This document shows, one piece after another, positions 52,104-60,931 of a DNA stretch of 64,000 nt. The stretch comes from Anaerohalosphaeraceae bacterium (GTDB taxonomy: Bacteria > Planctomycetota > Phycisphaerae > Sedimentisphaerales > Anaerohalosphaeraceae), in contig DAOSUR010000013.1 in the NCBI GenBank assembly GCA_035378985.1, forward strand, positions 36,557 to 100,556. The letters are read 5' to 3'. The stretch's first letter is position 1; every line of letters starts with the position of its first letter. The notes under the pieces are model-generated. The model was not told the origin of the DNA and did no database searches. It worked only from the letters and a program-made list of their open reading frames with translations. A program made the position numbers and the translations under genes.

Positions 52104-52534
52104 CGCCTGTCCGGCTCCTCCAGCTCCAGCCGCTGGGCATCCCCCCAGAGCATCTCCAGGTTGTAATATGCCCGCGTTTCCGCGTTGAACAGGTGCACCA
52201 CGACATCTACAAAATCCAGCAGAATCCACCGCCCCTGTTCATAGCCGGCCCGCCCGAACCGCGGATAATTGAACCGCTCTCCCGCATCCGAAATCTCATC
52301 GGCCACGCTGCGGGCCTGCCGGTCGCTGGTGCTGGTGGCAATCACGAAATAATTCGTCGCCGGACTGATGGTCCGCAGGTCCAGAATCACAATATCGCTG
52401 CAGTGACGGTCCCGCGCAATCGCCGCCGCCGCCATCGCAAACTGTCTGTCGGGTGCAATAGGCTCCTTTTTGGTTTTTCGCCTGGCCGGTGTTTTCTCGG
52501 CCGATTTCTTTTTGGTCGTTTTTTTTGCTGCCAA
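52100..52534 (-). CDS. rsfS: Ribosomal silencing factor RsfS
   Basis: 144 residues. Binds uL14 on the large subunit and blocks subunit joining in starvation. Core DIVILDLRTISPATNYFVIATSTSDRQARSVADEI and GRWILLDFVDVVVHLFNAETRAYYNLE are diagnostic. It has a Lys/Ala-rich N-terminal extension (about 25 residues) not seen in the E. coli protein. A TTG start at 52534 after GAGGAAT is chosen; an in-frame continuation upstream crosses the hppA terminator and is not coding. An internal ATG in FAMAAAAIARDR would remove the extension. Confidence 0.92.
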   Translation of the reverse strand: MAAKKTTKKKSAEKTPARRKTKKEPIAPDRQFAMAAAAIARDRHCSDIVILDLRTISPATNYFVIATSTSDRQARSVADEISDAGERFNYPRFGRAGYEQGRWILLDFVDVVVHLFNAETRAYYNLEMLWGDAQRLELEEPDRR

Positions 52535-52565
52535 AGCGGATTCCTCGTGAGTTTTTGCTCCATTC

Positions 52566-52597
52566 AAAAAACAGGGGCGACCATCAGGCCGCCCCTG
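52566..52597 (-). terminator. Rho-independent terminator after hppA
   Basis: On the - strand CAGGGGCG (52597-52590), ten-base loop, CGCCCCTG (52579-52572), then six T at 52571-52566. GC-rich 8-bp stem; it sits between hppA and rsfS. Confidence 0.88.
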
Positions 52598-52637
52598 CAG
52601 GATACGTTCGTGGAAAGGATTCGTCAAGGATGCCGCG

Positions 52638-55064
52638 TTAATTTCCAATCCCGAAGGTCCGGCTGAACCATTCTCCAATCATCGGCGAGAACCGGACTAC
52701 CACGCCGCTGAACACCACACTGGCCATCGTCATCAGCTTAATCAGAATGTTCAGACTCGGGCCCGAGGTGTCCTTGAACGGGTCGCCGACCGTGTCGCCG
52801 ATGACCGCGGCCCCGTGAACGGGGTTCTTGCTGCCGTCCGGAAGCTTCTTGCCGCCGTAGGCGCCTTTTTCAATGTACTTCTTGGCGTTGTCCCAGGCAC
52901 CGCCGGCATTGTTCAGCGTAATCGCCAAAACAAACCCTGTGGACAAACCGCCTGCCAGAAGTCCCATCACGCCCGGTACTCCCAGCAGCAGCCCTGTCAC
53001 AACCGGCACAATAATCGCCATTAGGGAAGGAACCATCATTTCCTTCTGCGCACCGGCGGTCGAAATCGATACACAGCGGGCATAATCCGGCTTATCTGTG
53101 CCCTTCATTATGCCCGGTTTTTCCTTGAACTGCCGGCGGACTTCATTGACCATCGCGCCCGCCGCACGGCCGACCGCTTTCATCGTCATCGCACAGAAGA
53201 CAAACGCCATCATTCCGCCGATGAACAGACCGCAAATCAGCTTCGGATTCATAATCGTCAAATCATAGGCACGAACAAAATCCAGCACTGAGGCGACTTT
53301 CACCGACTCCGTCGTAAAAACAGTCTCGCCCACTTTGAAAATGCCGCCGTTGGCCATAGACAATTTCTTAATCCAGATGCGGATTTCCTCAATGTAGGCC
53401 GCCAGCAGGGCCATAGCCGTCAGGGCCGCCGAGCCGATGGCAAATCCCTTGCCCGTGGCCGCTGTTGTATTGCCCAAAGCGTCCAGAGCATCCGTGCGCT
53501 TCCGCACTTCCTCTCCCAGACCGCTCATTTCGGCATTGCCGCCCGCATTGTCTGCAATCGGACCATAAGCGTCTGTTGCCAGTGTAATTCCAAGTGTGGA
53601 CAGCATTCCGACCGCGGCAAACCCGATTCCGTACAGTCCCATTGAGAAATTGGTAAACCCGCCGGCACTGGCAAACGCCAGAATAATTCCGATAACAATC
53701 GTGACCACACACCAGCCCGTTGAGAACATTCCTACGGCAAATCCGTCAATAATCACCGTGGCCGGTCCCATGGGGGCCTGTCCGGCGATTCCTTTGGTGG
53801 GCTTATATTCATCCGATGTATAGTATTCTGTAACCTGTCCGATAATCACGCCCGCAATCAGCCCCGCCACAACCGAGCCGAAAATGCCCCACGTAATCAT
53901 TCCGAGCCAGGCCATAATAACCAGGGCAATCAGAATCAGCGCTGAGCTGCTTCCGGTTCCCAACAGCAGGGCCCGCAGCAGGTTCTTCTGCGAAGCTCCT
54001 TCTTTGCACCGCACCATAAAGATGCCGACGATGGACAGCACAATGCCGATGCCCGCTACAATCAGCGGAGCCAGCACGGCCATCAGCTGGGAAACGCCCT
54101 TGATCTGCAGGGCCGCCGCCGGCAGGGCGGCGCCCAGGGCCGCCGTTGCCAGAATCGAACCGCAGTAGCTTTCGTACAGGTCGGCCCCCATGCCCGCCAC
54201 GTCGCCGACGTTGTCGCCGACATTGTCGGCAATCGTCGCCGGGTTCCGCGGGTCATCCTCCGGAATGCCCGCCTCGACCTTGCCCACCAGGTCGGCTCCC
54301 ACGTCTGCCGCCTTGGTGTAAATACCGCCGCCCACACGGGCGAACAGCGCCTGGGTCGAAGCACCCATGCCGAACGTAATCATCGTCGTGGTGATTTCAA
54401 TCAGCTTCTGGCTCGGGTCCATTCCCGGGTGTACCAGATAGAAGTTGCCGAACAGCTTGAGTCCTTCCTTCATATGGGCGGCTGTATAGACCAGCTTGTC
54501 CAGAATCAGATACCACAGCGTGATATCCAGCAGACCGAAGCCGACCACCACCAGACCCATCACGGCACCGCTGCGGAAAGCCACCTGAAGACCGCGGTTT
54601 AAGCTTTCCACGGCTCCCTGAGCTGTCCGGGACGAGGCGTTGGTTGCCGTTTTCATTCCCAGAAAGCCGCACAAACCGCTGAAGAAGCCGCCCGTCAGAA
54701 AGGCCACGGGAACAAACGGGTTCTGAATGCCGTAATAAGACAGCACTCCAAAGATAAGAAACAGCACGACAAACACAACGGCCACAACTTTATATTGTCG
54801 TTTCAGATAAGCATAGGCGCCCTCCTGAACGTATGTGGCGATTTCAATCATTCTTTGGTTGCCGGCCGGTGCTGCCATTACCTTCTTGTAAAAATAGACG
54901 GCAAAGACCAGCGCCAGAATCGCGCAAACCAAAGCGCCCAAAGGAGCAAACCACTCCAAACCTGCCCCTGCGGCAGGTGCACCTTCCGCGGCCCAAACCG
55001 GTGCTGAGGTGAGCATCAGCATCAGGGCCGCCCCGACTGTCCAGAATGTACTTTGTGTTTTCAC
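52638..55064 (-). CDS. hppA: Membrane-bound ion-pumping pyrophosphatase
   Basis: 808 residues with about 16 membrane helices. Hydrolyses PPi to pump H+ or Na+. The catalytic loop is complete: DVGADLVGKVEAGIPEDDPRNPATIADNVGDNVGDVAGMGADL-type, with the second conserved block DAYGPIADNAGGNAEMSGL. GNTTAATGKGFAIGSA has Ala where K+-independent enzymes have Lys, pointing to the K+-dependent class. The first helix is preceded by a cleavable-looking leader (LMLMLTSAPVWAAEG). GTG 55064 follows AAGGAT. Pumped ion (H+ or Na+) not decided. Confidence 0.97.
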   Translation of the reverse strand: MKTQSTFWTVGAALMLMLTSAPVWAAEGAPAAGAGLEWFAPLGALVCAILALVFAVYFYKKVMAAPAGNQRMIEIATYVQEGAYAYLKRQYKVVAVVFVVLFLIFGVLSYYGIQNPFVPVAFLTGGFFSGLCGFLGMKTATNASSRTAQGAVESLNRGLQVAFRSGAVMGLVVVGFGLLDITLWYLILDKLVYTAAHMKEGLKLFGNFYLVHPGMDPSQKLIEITTTMITFGMGASTQALFARVGGGIYTKAADVGADLVGKVEAGIPEDDPRNPATIADNVGDNVGDVAGMGADLYESYCGSILATAALGAALPAAALQIKGVSQLMAVLAPLIVAGIGIVLSIVGIFMVRCKEGASQKNLLRALLLGTGSSSALILIALVIMAWLGMITWGIFGSVVAGLIAGVIIGQVTEYYTSDEYKPTKGIAGQAPMGPATVIIDGFAVGMFSTGWCVVTIVIGIILAFASAGGFTNFSMGLYGIGFAAVGMLSTLGITLATDAYGPIADNAGGNAEMSGLGEEVRKRTDALDALGNTTAATGKGFAIGSAALTAMALLAAYIEEIRIWIKKLSMANGGIFKVGETVFTTESVKVASVLDFVRAYDLTIMNPKLICGLFIGGMMAFVFCAMTMKAVGRAAGAMVNEVRRQFKEKPGIMKGTDKPDYARCVSISTAGAQKEMMVPSLMAIIVPVVTGLLLGVPGVMGLLAGGLSTGFVLAITLNNAGGAWDNAKKYIEKGAYGGKKLPDGSKNPVHGAAVIGDTVGDPFKDTSGPSLNILIKLMTMASVVFSGVVVRFSPMIGEWFSRTFGIGN

Positions 55065-55114
55065 CTGTTCATCCTTTCCAGAATCTGTATCATAATTGTA
55101 TGAAAATTGTAAAC

Positions 55115-55142
55115 AGTGTATCGGTTTTTGAGGGTTTTTCAA
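55115..55142 (-). promoter_or_regulatory. Possible promoter of hppA
   Basis: On the - strand TTGAAA (55142-55137), 16 bases, TACACT (55120-55115), about 50 bases before the GTG start. Confidence 0.4.
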
Positions 55143-55209
55143 CCCCCAAATTCGAGGTTTCCCGGTCCGTTTTCTTTCGCTTGGATTTCAAAAGATTTCG
55201 GACTATCTT

Positions 55210-56412
55210 TTACGTGTGGTAATCCGCATTAATCGTTATGTATTCACGACTTAAATCGCATCCCATGCAGAAATCGCTGTAGATGCCTGCGCCCAGATAT
55301 ACCGTGATAGTATGTTCTTTCTGGGCGATAATCCGCGAGACCTTTTTGGGATCGAATCGTGCGGGTTGACCGTTTCGAAATACAGTAATTTGCCCAATTT
55401 TACAAGTTAATTTTTCCGGATTTAACCGAACACCGCTGGACCCGACGGCACAGATGATCCGTCCCCAGTTTGGGTCTGCTCCGTGCACCGCACATTTGAC
55501 CAAATCATAGTTGGCGACTGCACGGGCGGCCTGACGGGCTTCAGCTGCCGAAGCTGCTCCCTCAATAACGACTGTAAACATTCGGGTCGCCCCCTCCGCA
55601 TCCAGGGCCATCTGCCGGGCCAGGTCCAGGCACAGCTCCGTCAGTGCGGTTTCGAATCGGCGATAGGCTCCGTCCTGTTTCTGAATCATCCGATTGCCCG
55701 CCAGACCGGAGGCCAGAATCATCGCCGTATCGTTGGTGCTCTGGTGCCCGTCCACCGTCAGCCGGTTCAGCGATTGGTCCACGGCTGTGCGGAGCGCTTT
55801 CTGCAGAAGCGGTTTGCGAATAGCCGCATCCGTCGTCAGAATGCAAAGCGTCGTAGCCATATTCGGTCCAATCATTCCGGCCCCTTTGACGGTTCCGGCC
55901 AGCGTCACGGTTTTTCCGTTAAGGTTGACGGTTCGAACGGCGTTTTTGACTTTTGTGTCTGTTGTCAGAATGGCCCTGGCAAAATTCATTCCGGCCCCGA
56001 CCCCGTTACCCAGGCGGTCGGCGGCTTTCCGAATCCCCTCGCAGACGGTTTGAATCGGCAGGGGATGTCCAATGATGCCCGTGGAGGCAATCAGAACCTG
56101 TTCCGGGTGAATGTGCAAATGTTCAGCACTGGTTTGACACATCTTTTCGGCGTCGGCAATCCCTTTTTGCCCTGTGCAGGCGTTGGCGTTGCCGCTGTTG
56201 ATGACCGCCGCAAAAGTTCGGGCACTTCGAGCGTGTTCCCGACAAACCGTTACCGCCGCCGACACAATTTTGTTCGTGGTAAAGACGGCCGCCGCTGCTG
56301 CACCGGCCGGACAGTACAGCAGGGCCAGGTCCGGCCTGCCGCTGGCCTTAATGCCGCAATGCAGCCCGGCAGCCAGAAACCCTTTTGGGGCCGTAATCGT
56401 TTTGTTTGCCAT
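55210..56412 (-). CDS. argJ: Bifunctional ornithine acetyltransferase / N-acetylglutamate synthase
   Basis: 400 residues. Transfers acetyl from N-acetylornithine to glutamate (arginine cycle). The self-cleavage site is Ala186-Thr187 in GMIGPNMATTLC, whose Thr187 becomes the nucleophile of the beta chain; INSGNANACTG and STGIIGHPLPI lie in the alpha chain, and DPNWGRIICAVGSSGV in the beta chain. The family usually reads APNMATML; the Gly-Pro-Asn variant is conservative. ATG 56412 follows AAAGGACAG. Monofunctional versus bifunctional behaviour cannot be read from sequence. Confidence 0.96.
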   Translation of the reverse strand: MANKTITAPKGFLAAGLHCGIKASGRPDLALLYCPAGAAAAAVFTTNKIVSAAVTVCREHARSARTFAAVINSGNANACTGQKGIADAEKMCQTSAEHLHIHPEQVLIASTGIIGHPLPIQTVCEGIRKAADRLGNGVGAGMNFARAILTTDTKVKNAVRTVNLNGKTVTLAGTVKGAGMIGPNMATTLCILTTDAAIRKPLLQKALRTAVDQSLNRLTVDGHQSTNDTAMILASGLAGNRMIQKQDGAYRRFETALTELCLDLARQMALDAEGATRMFTVVIEGAASAAEARQAARAVANYDLVKCAVHGADPNWGRIICAVGSSGVRLNPEKLTCKIGQITVFRNGQPARFDPKKVSRIIAQKEHTITVYLGAGIYSDFCMGCDLSREYITINADYHT

Positions 56413-56459
56413 TGTTCTGTCCTTTTTGCAGATTTTAAAATAATTGCTTTTTCCCAATT

Positions 56460-56487
56460 ATTATAATTATCTTGACGGGAAAGTGAA
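56460..56487 (-). promoter_or_regulatory. Probable promoter of argJ
   Basis: On the - strand TTCACT (56487-56482), 16 bases, TATAAT (56465-56460), about 48 bases before the argJ start. The -10 is perfect and the -35 fair. Confidence 0.5.
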
Positions 56488-56591
56488 TGAATGTCTACCT
56501 TAAATTGTTCCTGGTTTTCTTCTTTTGAGATCCTTGCTCGGATAGAAAGTCCTTATCACAGCAGTCTGGGGTAACGGGACGGGACAGATTT

Positions 56592-57410
56592 ATGGTACAG
56601 TATCTTTGGCTTATTCCGCTTGGATGGTGTCTGGGAACGTTGGGCACCCTGATAGGGGCGGGCGGCGGTTTTATTTTGGTGCCCGTTCTGCTTCTGCTCT
56701 ATCCCCATGCGGCCGCGGAAACCCTTACCAGCATCTCGCTGGCTGTTGTTTTTTTCAATGCTTTATCGGGTTCTTGGGCGTATGGACGGATGAGATGTAT
56801 CGACTACAAATCCGGTTTGTGGTTTGCTGCTTCTGCGGTGCCGGGCGCGATTCTCGGCGCATTGACTACGGATTATATTCCGCGACGGCCTTTTAACGGG
56901 ATTTTTGGTTCCTTGATGCTCATTTTTGCAGTCTATTTGTTATTCTGTCGAATTCGTGAAGAAAAACCTGCCGCGGACAGCTCCGGGAAATCTCCAAAGG
57001 ATAATCCAATTCCGCAGAAGAACTCCGGTCCAGCGGTTTCCTATAACCTTCAATATGGAATGGGATTAAGTTTGGTGGTCGGGTATCTTTCAAGCCTGCT
57101 GGGCATAGGCGGCGGGATCATTCATGTGCCGATTTTGGTCCGGTTTTTGAAATTTCCTGTCCATGTAGCTGTGGCAACTTCTCATTTTATTCTGGCTGTC
57201 ACGGCTTTCACAGGGACGATGGTGCATATTGCGGCGGGTTCTTTTGCACAAGGAGGTGTCCGCCGAACCTTATGTCTGGCGGTAGGAGCCCTGATTGGAG
57301 CACAGTTCGGAGCGGCAATGGCTCCTCGGGTGCGGGGGGTATGGATTATTCGCGGTTTGGCGATTGCCCTTTTTTTTGTCGGGATTCGTCTGCTGGGAAT
57401 GGTATTTTAA
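56592..57410 (+). CDS. TauE/SafE (DUF81) family membrane exporter
   Basis: 272 residues with eight membrane segments in two related halves: GTLIGAGGGFILVPVLLLLYP in the first and YLSSLLGIGGGIIHVPILVRFL in the second, the glycine-rich duplicated motif of the family. Members export sulfite, sulfoacetate or related organic anions. A polar linker (about 125-155) separates the halves. No sulfur gene is nearby, so the substrate is open. Confidence 0.9.
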   Translation: MVQYLWLIPLGWCLGTLGTLIGAGGGFILVPVLLLLYPHAAAETLTSISLAVVFFNALSGSWAYGRMRCIDYKSGLWFAASAVPGAILGALTTDYIPRRPFNGIFGSLMLIFAVYLLFCRIREEKPAADSSGKSPKDNPIPQKNSGPAVSYNLQYGMGLSLVVGYLSSLLGIGGGIIHVPILVRFLKFPVHVAVATSHFILAVTAFTGTMVHIAAGSFAQGGVRRTLCLAVGALIGAQFGAAMAPRVRGVWIIRGLAIALFFVGIRLLGMVF

Positions 57411-57702
57411 TTTTCCTTTCCGGGCGGTCAGTTTTTCTTGGATAAGGAAACTCGTTTCAAAGGTTGGATGTCTGGCGGGAGACGCCTCTGTGGGGAGAAA
57501 AATCCGCATGGTAGAACTGCTCTCATGGGGCCGCTCACTCAGAGAATATAAGTTGTTTCCGAGTCGTTCCTTTCCGGAGCGATTACCGGCCTCTGCCTGC
57601 TGACAGACGCCGATGGAAGTCAAAAGTCGCGGCAGACGAATTCCCCGCGTGCTTGCACTCGGCAAACCCATTGACAATATAGGAAAGCAATTGGATCCAC
57701 AG

Positions 57703-58044
57703 TTATTTTTTAAAGACATCCTCTATTACATCCAGGGCAAATCGGGCGGCTACGGTCCCCGGACCGCCTGACATCTCAATCCCAACCTCTATGGCCTCCA
57801 GAACCTGTTCCTGAGTATGCCCTGCCTTGGCAGCCTGCTCGATATGCCACTGCATGCAGGACTCACAGTTTATGGATACGGAGATCCCTACAGCAATCAG
57901 TTCTTTGATTCCTTTGGGTAAATGACCGTCCGTATAGGTTGCCTGCTCCATTTCTATAAATTTTTCATATACTTTTGATTTCATCGAAATCAATTTTGTG
58001 TGTGAAGCCTTGCGTTTCTGACTCAACTCTTCGAGTTTCTTCAT
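57703..58044 (-). CDS. AhpD-like carboxymuconolactone decarboxylase family protein
   Basis: 113 residues. The AhpD-type redox motif is present: Cys60, Cys63 and His67 in INCESCMQWHIEQA, following ELIAVGISVSI, the typical helix. Probably a small peroxidase or disulfide reductase of the alkylhydroperoxidase group. AAAGGAGAATCC precedes ATG 58044. About 290 bases on its 3' side (57411-57702), up to the convergent exporter gene, hold no frame or signal I can support. Confidence 0.9.
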   Translation of the reverse strand: MKKLEELSQKRKASHTKLISMKSKVYEKFIEMEQATYTDGHLPKGIKELIAVGISVSINCESCMQWHIEQAAKAGHTQEQVLEAIEVGIEMSGGPGTVAARFALDVIEDVFKK

Positions 58045-58081
58045 GGATTCTCCTTTTTTGTGTTGGCAGATGGCGAGTGGA

Positions 58082-58933
58082 TTACAGAATCGTTCTTTCC
58101 TTCGATCGCCGGTCTTCCAGGGATTCAGGTCCGTTGGTCAAAATTCCCTCGATAGCCAGGTTTCGGAAGGGCCCGGACGGGTCATAAAAGGTTTGGTTCA
58201 GGTCCACAAGATTCAGAATCAGCCCTTCCTGATGTTCCGGACACTGAGCGATGATTCGACCGTCCGGCTGGATAAAGCAGGACGGATATGGACAATACCA
58301 GCCGCAGGAGTTGGACATGCTCACCCAAAAGCCGTTGTCTGCCGCATTCGCCTGCATTGTCTGCCGCATAATCTCCGAATGAATGCTCGGTCCCTGCTGG
58401 CGGGCATTATAAAAGGATTGAAAAACCACCTTGACCCCTTCCTTATATAACGCCCGGTACAGCTCCGGAAACCGAAGGTCAAAACAAATTAGCAAAGAAC
58501 ATTTTATCCCGTGAATGTTAAAATAGACAAAATGGTTGCCGGGTGTGTAGTGCTTCAAATCCCATTCCGTGCAGAAACGCTTATCATATCGGTCTGCAAT
58601 TTTCCCTTCCGGGCTGATTAAGTAGAGACTGTTATGTGGTTTATTGGGGGCAGTCAGCCGATGGCTTGAGCCCAGCACCACCCAAAGTTTTAACTTGCCA
58701 GCCAGCGCCAGAAGGTCCAGCATCTTGCTTTTCAGCAGGTCCCAGTCAAAGTTTTCAAAAGACTCAAAGTCCACACTCGCATAGCCGCTGAGGGCACATT
58801 CCGAAAAGTGAGCGATGTCAGCTTTTTCCCGGGCGGCTGCTTCCATCAGCGAGGCAATATGGGCGGCATTGGCGGCAATATCCGCACAAACCGGAAACTG
58901 ACAGGTGGCAATCCGCAGCTGACCTGAATTCAT
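58082..58933 (-). CDS. Carbon-nitrogen hydrolase (nitrilase superfamily)
   Basis: 283 residues. Catalytic triad Glu45 (HFSECALSGY), Lys118 (DRYDKRFCTEWD) and Cys150 (LLICFDLRFPELY), so an amidase or carbamoylase-type enzyme rather than a true nitrilase is most likely. The C-terminal FYDPSGPFRNLAIEGIL is unusual for the family. ATG 58933 is taken as start (weak GAGAAACG before it). It lies divergent from a nucleoside deaminase 157 bases away. Possible roles include N-carbamoyl amino acid or omega-amide hydrolysis. Confidence 0.88.
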   Translation of the reverse strand: MNSGQLRIATCQFPVCADIAANAAHIASLMEAAAREKADIAHFSECALSGYASVDFESFENFDWDLLKSKMLDLLALAGKLKLWVVLGSSHRLTAPNKPHNSLYLISPEGKIADRYDKRFCTEWDLKHYTPGNHFVYFNIHGIKCSLLICFDLRFPELYRALYKEGVKVVFQSFYNARQQGPSIHSEIMRQTMQANAADNGFWVSMSNSCGWYCPYPSCFIQPDGRIIAQCPEHQEGLILNLVDLNQTFYDPSGPFRNLAIEGILTNGPESLEDRRSKERTIL

Positions 58934-59090
58934 CGTTTCTCGCCCGGACAATTCCGAATAAAAAGTGCTTGCGTTGGACTCCGAAATCCTCAAAACTGGC
59001 TGACTGACTGGAAATACCCTATCATTCAGCAGGATGAAATCAAGGAAAAACCGTTCTGGAGTCGGTCCGACGGCTGGAAAGGATAAGTCA

Positions 59091-59654
59091 ATGGAAACCG
59101 GATTTTCTGTAGTGCTTCCTCCTTGGATGCAGGGTTTTCTGCGTTCCGGAAAGGGCCCTTTTTCCTCTCCCGAGGAGAAAATGAGATGGGTGATAGATCT
59201 GTCCCGGCTGAATGTCGAATACAAAACCGGAGGGCCGTTTGCTGCGGCGGTTTTTGAACAAAACAGCGGTCGATTGGTTGCCGCCGGTGTCAATCTTGTG
59301 CTCGTTTCAGGTCTGAGCATTGCCCATGCAGAAATCACAGCTATTTCTCTGGCTCAAAAAACCCTCTCCGAGCATCGGCTGTCTTCTCGTTCCGGCGGAT
59401 GGTATGAATTGTATTCTTCCTGTCAGCCCTGCGCGATGTGTTTAGGGGCAATCCCTTGGTCAGGCATATCCGTTCTAATCTGTGCCGCCCGCGAGGAGGA
59501 TGCACGACAGGCCGGCTTTGATGAAGGACACAAACCTTCAGATTGGTGTGCAGGTCTGGAGAAGAGGGGAATCCGGGTTCATTTGGATCTGCTTCGGCAG
59601 GAGGCCGCTGCGGTGATTCAACAGTATGCCGCCGAAGGGGGAATATTGTATTAG
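59091..59654 (+). CDS. Nucleoside/nucleobase deaminase (CMP/dCMP-type zinc fold)
   Basis: 187 residues. Zinc site His79-Ala-Glu81 (IAHAEITAI) and Pro113-Cys114-x2-Cys117 (SCQPCAMCLGA), the cytidine/tRNA-adenosine/guanine deaminase fold. The C-terminal half after WSGISVLICAAREEDARQAGFDEG looks like guanine-deaminase members (GuaD) more than TadA, but without a tRNA-binding clue this stays open. ATG 59091 follows AAAGGATAA; the ATG at 59034 is a weaker option. Confidence 0.88.
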   Translation: METGFSVVLPPWMQGFLRSGKGPFSSPEEKMRWVIDLSRLNVEYKTGGPFAAAVFEQNSGRLVAAGVNLVLVSGLSIAHAEITAISLAQKTLSEHRLSSRSGGWYELYSSCQPCAMCLGAIPWSGISVLICAAREEDARQAGFDEGHKPSDWCAGLEKRGIRVHLDLLRQEAAAVIQQYAAEGGILY

Positions 59655-59734
59655 TTCTTTATTGACAAGAACTTATAAAACATTCTGTTCGGAGATGCTT
59701 CCGTTTGATTTTTGGGCAATTTGTCCGAAAAACA

Positions 59735-59769
59735 AAAGAGGGTATTGCAGTTTCTGCAAAACCCTCTTT
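59735..59769. terminator. Long hairpin terminator, usable from both sides
   Basis: AAAGAGGGT-A-TTGCAG / CTGCAA-A-ACCCTCTTT (arms 59735-59750 and 59754-59769) with a three-base loop; the - strand continues with a T-rich TTTGTTTTT stretch. It lies 23 bases after the stop of the Lys-rich peptide gene. Confidence 0.85.
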
Positions 59770-59791
59770 GTGCGCCACAGTGTTGTGGATG

Positions 59792-59866
59792 TTATTTTTT
59801 CTTCTTGGCGACTTTCTTCTTGGCTGTTTTCTTGGCGGTTTTTTTCTTTGCGGCTTTCTTTGCCAT
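59792..59866 (-). CDS. 24-residue Lys/Ala-rich histone H1-like peptide
   Basis: A complete short gene: perfect AAAGGAGGTGA ribosome binding site, ATG 59866, 24 codons, TAA 59794-59792. The peptide begins MAKKAAKKKTAKKTAK and ends VAKKKK; it consists of Met, Lys, Ala, Thr and one Val only, like the tail of bacterial histone H1-like proteins (Hc1, AlgP type). Likely binds DNA or RNA. It has its own promoter (59954-59983) and a long hairpin terminator behind it, which argues strongly that it is expressed. It is too short for routine gene callers. Confidence 0.8.
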   Translation of the reverse strand: MAKKAAKKKTAKKTAKKKVAKKKK

Positions 59867-59953
59867 TCTTCAGTCACCTCCTTTCGGATTGGTCTGTACT
59901 TTTCTCTTTTCTTTGCTCTCTCAGCTTTGACAAAGAGCATTTCATCGATGATG

Positions 59954-59983
59954 ATTATACAGAATTATCGACAAAAAGTTCAA
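59954..59983 (-). promoter_or_regulatory. Promoter of the Lys-rich peptide gene
   Basis: On the - strand TTGAAC (59983-59978), 18 bases, TATAAT (59959-59954). The -10 is a perfect consensus; the leader to ATG 59866 is about 80 bases. Confidence 0.7.
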
Positions 59984-60115
59984 TCTTCCTTCATTTTTTT
60001 TTACCATCGCCTCTGCAGCGGCTCTTGAACACGGAAGAAAACGGCTTGAAGTGATGGAAGAAACTGTATTGCAGCCGGGGTACTCGCCGAGAATCATATT
60101 TTCTAAAATGCATCA

Positions 60116-60150
60116 AAACCCTTGTTTTGACGCAAAAGAAAAAAGGGTTT
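60116..60150. repeat. AAACCCTT...AAGGGTTT hairpin in the gene-free stretch before nadD
   Basis: The gap 59867-60310 holds the promoter and leader of the peptide gene and this inverted repeat (arms 60116-60123 and 60143-60150, with an inner TTTTG/CAAAA pair). Long A and T runs surround it. I see no further gene there. Its role is unclear; the - strand side is moderately T-rich. Confidence 0.5.
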
Positions 60151-60310
60151 CAAAAAAAGTCCTTTCCTTTTTTTTGGGGTCTTCTCCCATTCAGTCCTTC
60201 CGTAAGAACAGAAAATCTATCTAAGAAAAAAATTCTGTTTTTGAAAAAATTTTCTTGCAGTATGATGTCACAGCGGCAGGTTTCCACAGGTCGTTGTGAG
60301 TTTTGAAGCG

Positions 60311-60931
60311 ATGCAAAACAAAATTATACTCTTCGGCGGCACCTTTGACCCGGTCCACAGCGGCCATCTGCAGGTCGCCGATGCCGCCTGCCGTCATCTG
60401 AATGCCGAGCAGGTGATTTTCATCCCCGCCCGCCGCTCCCCTCATAAATCCGAACCGCCGGCCGCCTCCGAAGAGGACCGCCTGAACATGCTCCGACTAG
60501 CCCTGGAAGGATGGAAAGACTTTCAGGTGAGCGACTATGAATACCACCGGCCTGTACCGAGTTTTACTGTAGATACCGTCGAGGAATTCCGTCGCCGTCT
60601 GCCTTCTGCTTCGCTGATTTGGCTGGTTGGGGCCGATGCCGTCAAAGATCTGCCTCGCTGGCATCAGATTGACCGACTGATGACCCTCTGCACCCTGGCC
60701 GTAATGTACCGGGCGGGCTATCCGAAACCCGATTTTACCCCCTGCAAGCCCTATTTTTCCGCCGAACAAATCCGCCGGCTCCAGGAGCATATCGTCCCTG
60801 TCCCTCTCCTGGACATCAGCGCCACCGAAATCCGCCGCCGTCTGGCCGGCGGGCAGGATGTCGAAGGGCTGCTGCCGGCGTCCGTGCTGGAATATATCCG
60901 CTCCCGCGGCCTCTACGGCTGCCGGCGCTGA
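60311..60931 (+). CDS. nadD: Nicotinate-nucleotide adenylyltransferase
   Basis: 206 residues. Forms nicotinate adenine dinucleotide from NaMN and ATP. GGTFDPVHSGHL is the HxGH-type ATP motif of the nucleotidyltransferase superfamily; IFIPARRSPHK and the ISATEIRRRL motif near the C-terminus are specific for NadD. A GTG five codons upstream (60296) after AGGTCG is a possible alternative start. The 3' end overlaps convergent ligA by 19 bases. Confidence 0.95.
   Translation: MQNKIILFGGTFDPVHSGHLQVADAACRHLNAEQVIFIPARRSPHKSEPPAASEEDRLNMLRLALEGWKDFQVSDYEYHRPVPSFTVDTVEEFRRRLPSASLIWLVGADAVKDLPRWHQIDRLMTLCTLAVMYRAGYPKPDFTPCKPYFSAEQIRRLQEHIVPVPLLDISATEIRRRLAGGQDVEGLLPASVLEYIRSRGLYGCRR

Noticed and set aside
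52104..52229. Upstream extension of the argS frame
   Set aside because: It lies inside rsfS, and the protein from ATG 52103 starts where ArgRS proteins normally do.
56472..56501. TTGACG as -35 of a promoter for the TauE-like gene
   Set aside because: No acceptable -10 lies at 16-19 bases; the best match (TACCTT) agrees at only three positions.
57270..57719. Antisense frames of about 100-150 codons at the end of the exporter gene
   Set aside because: No ribosome binding site, unlikely composition, and half of each overlaps a clear gene.
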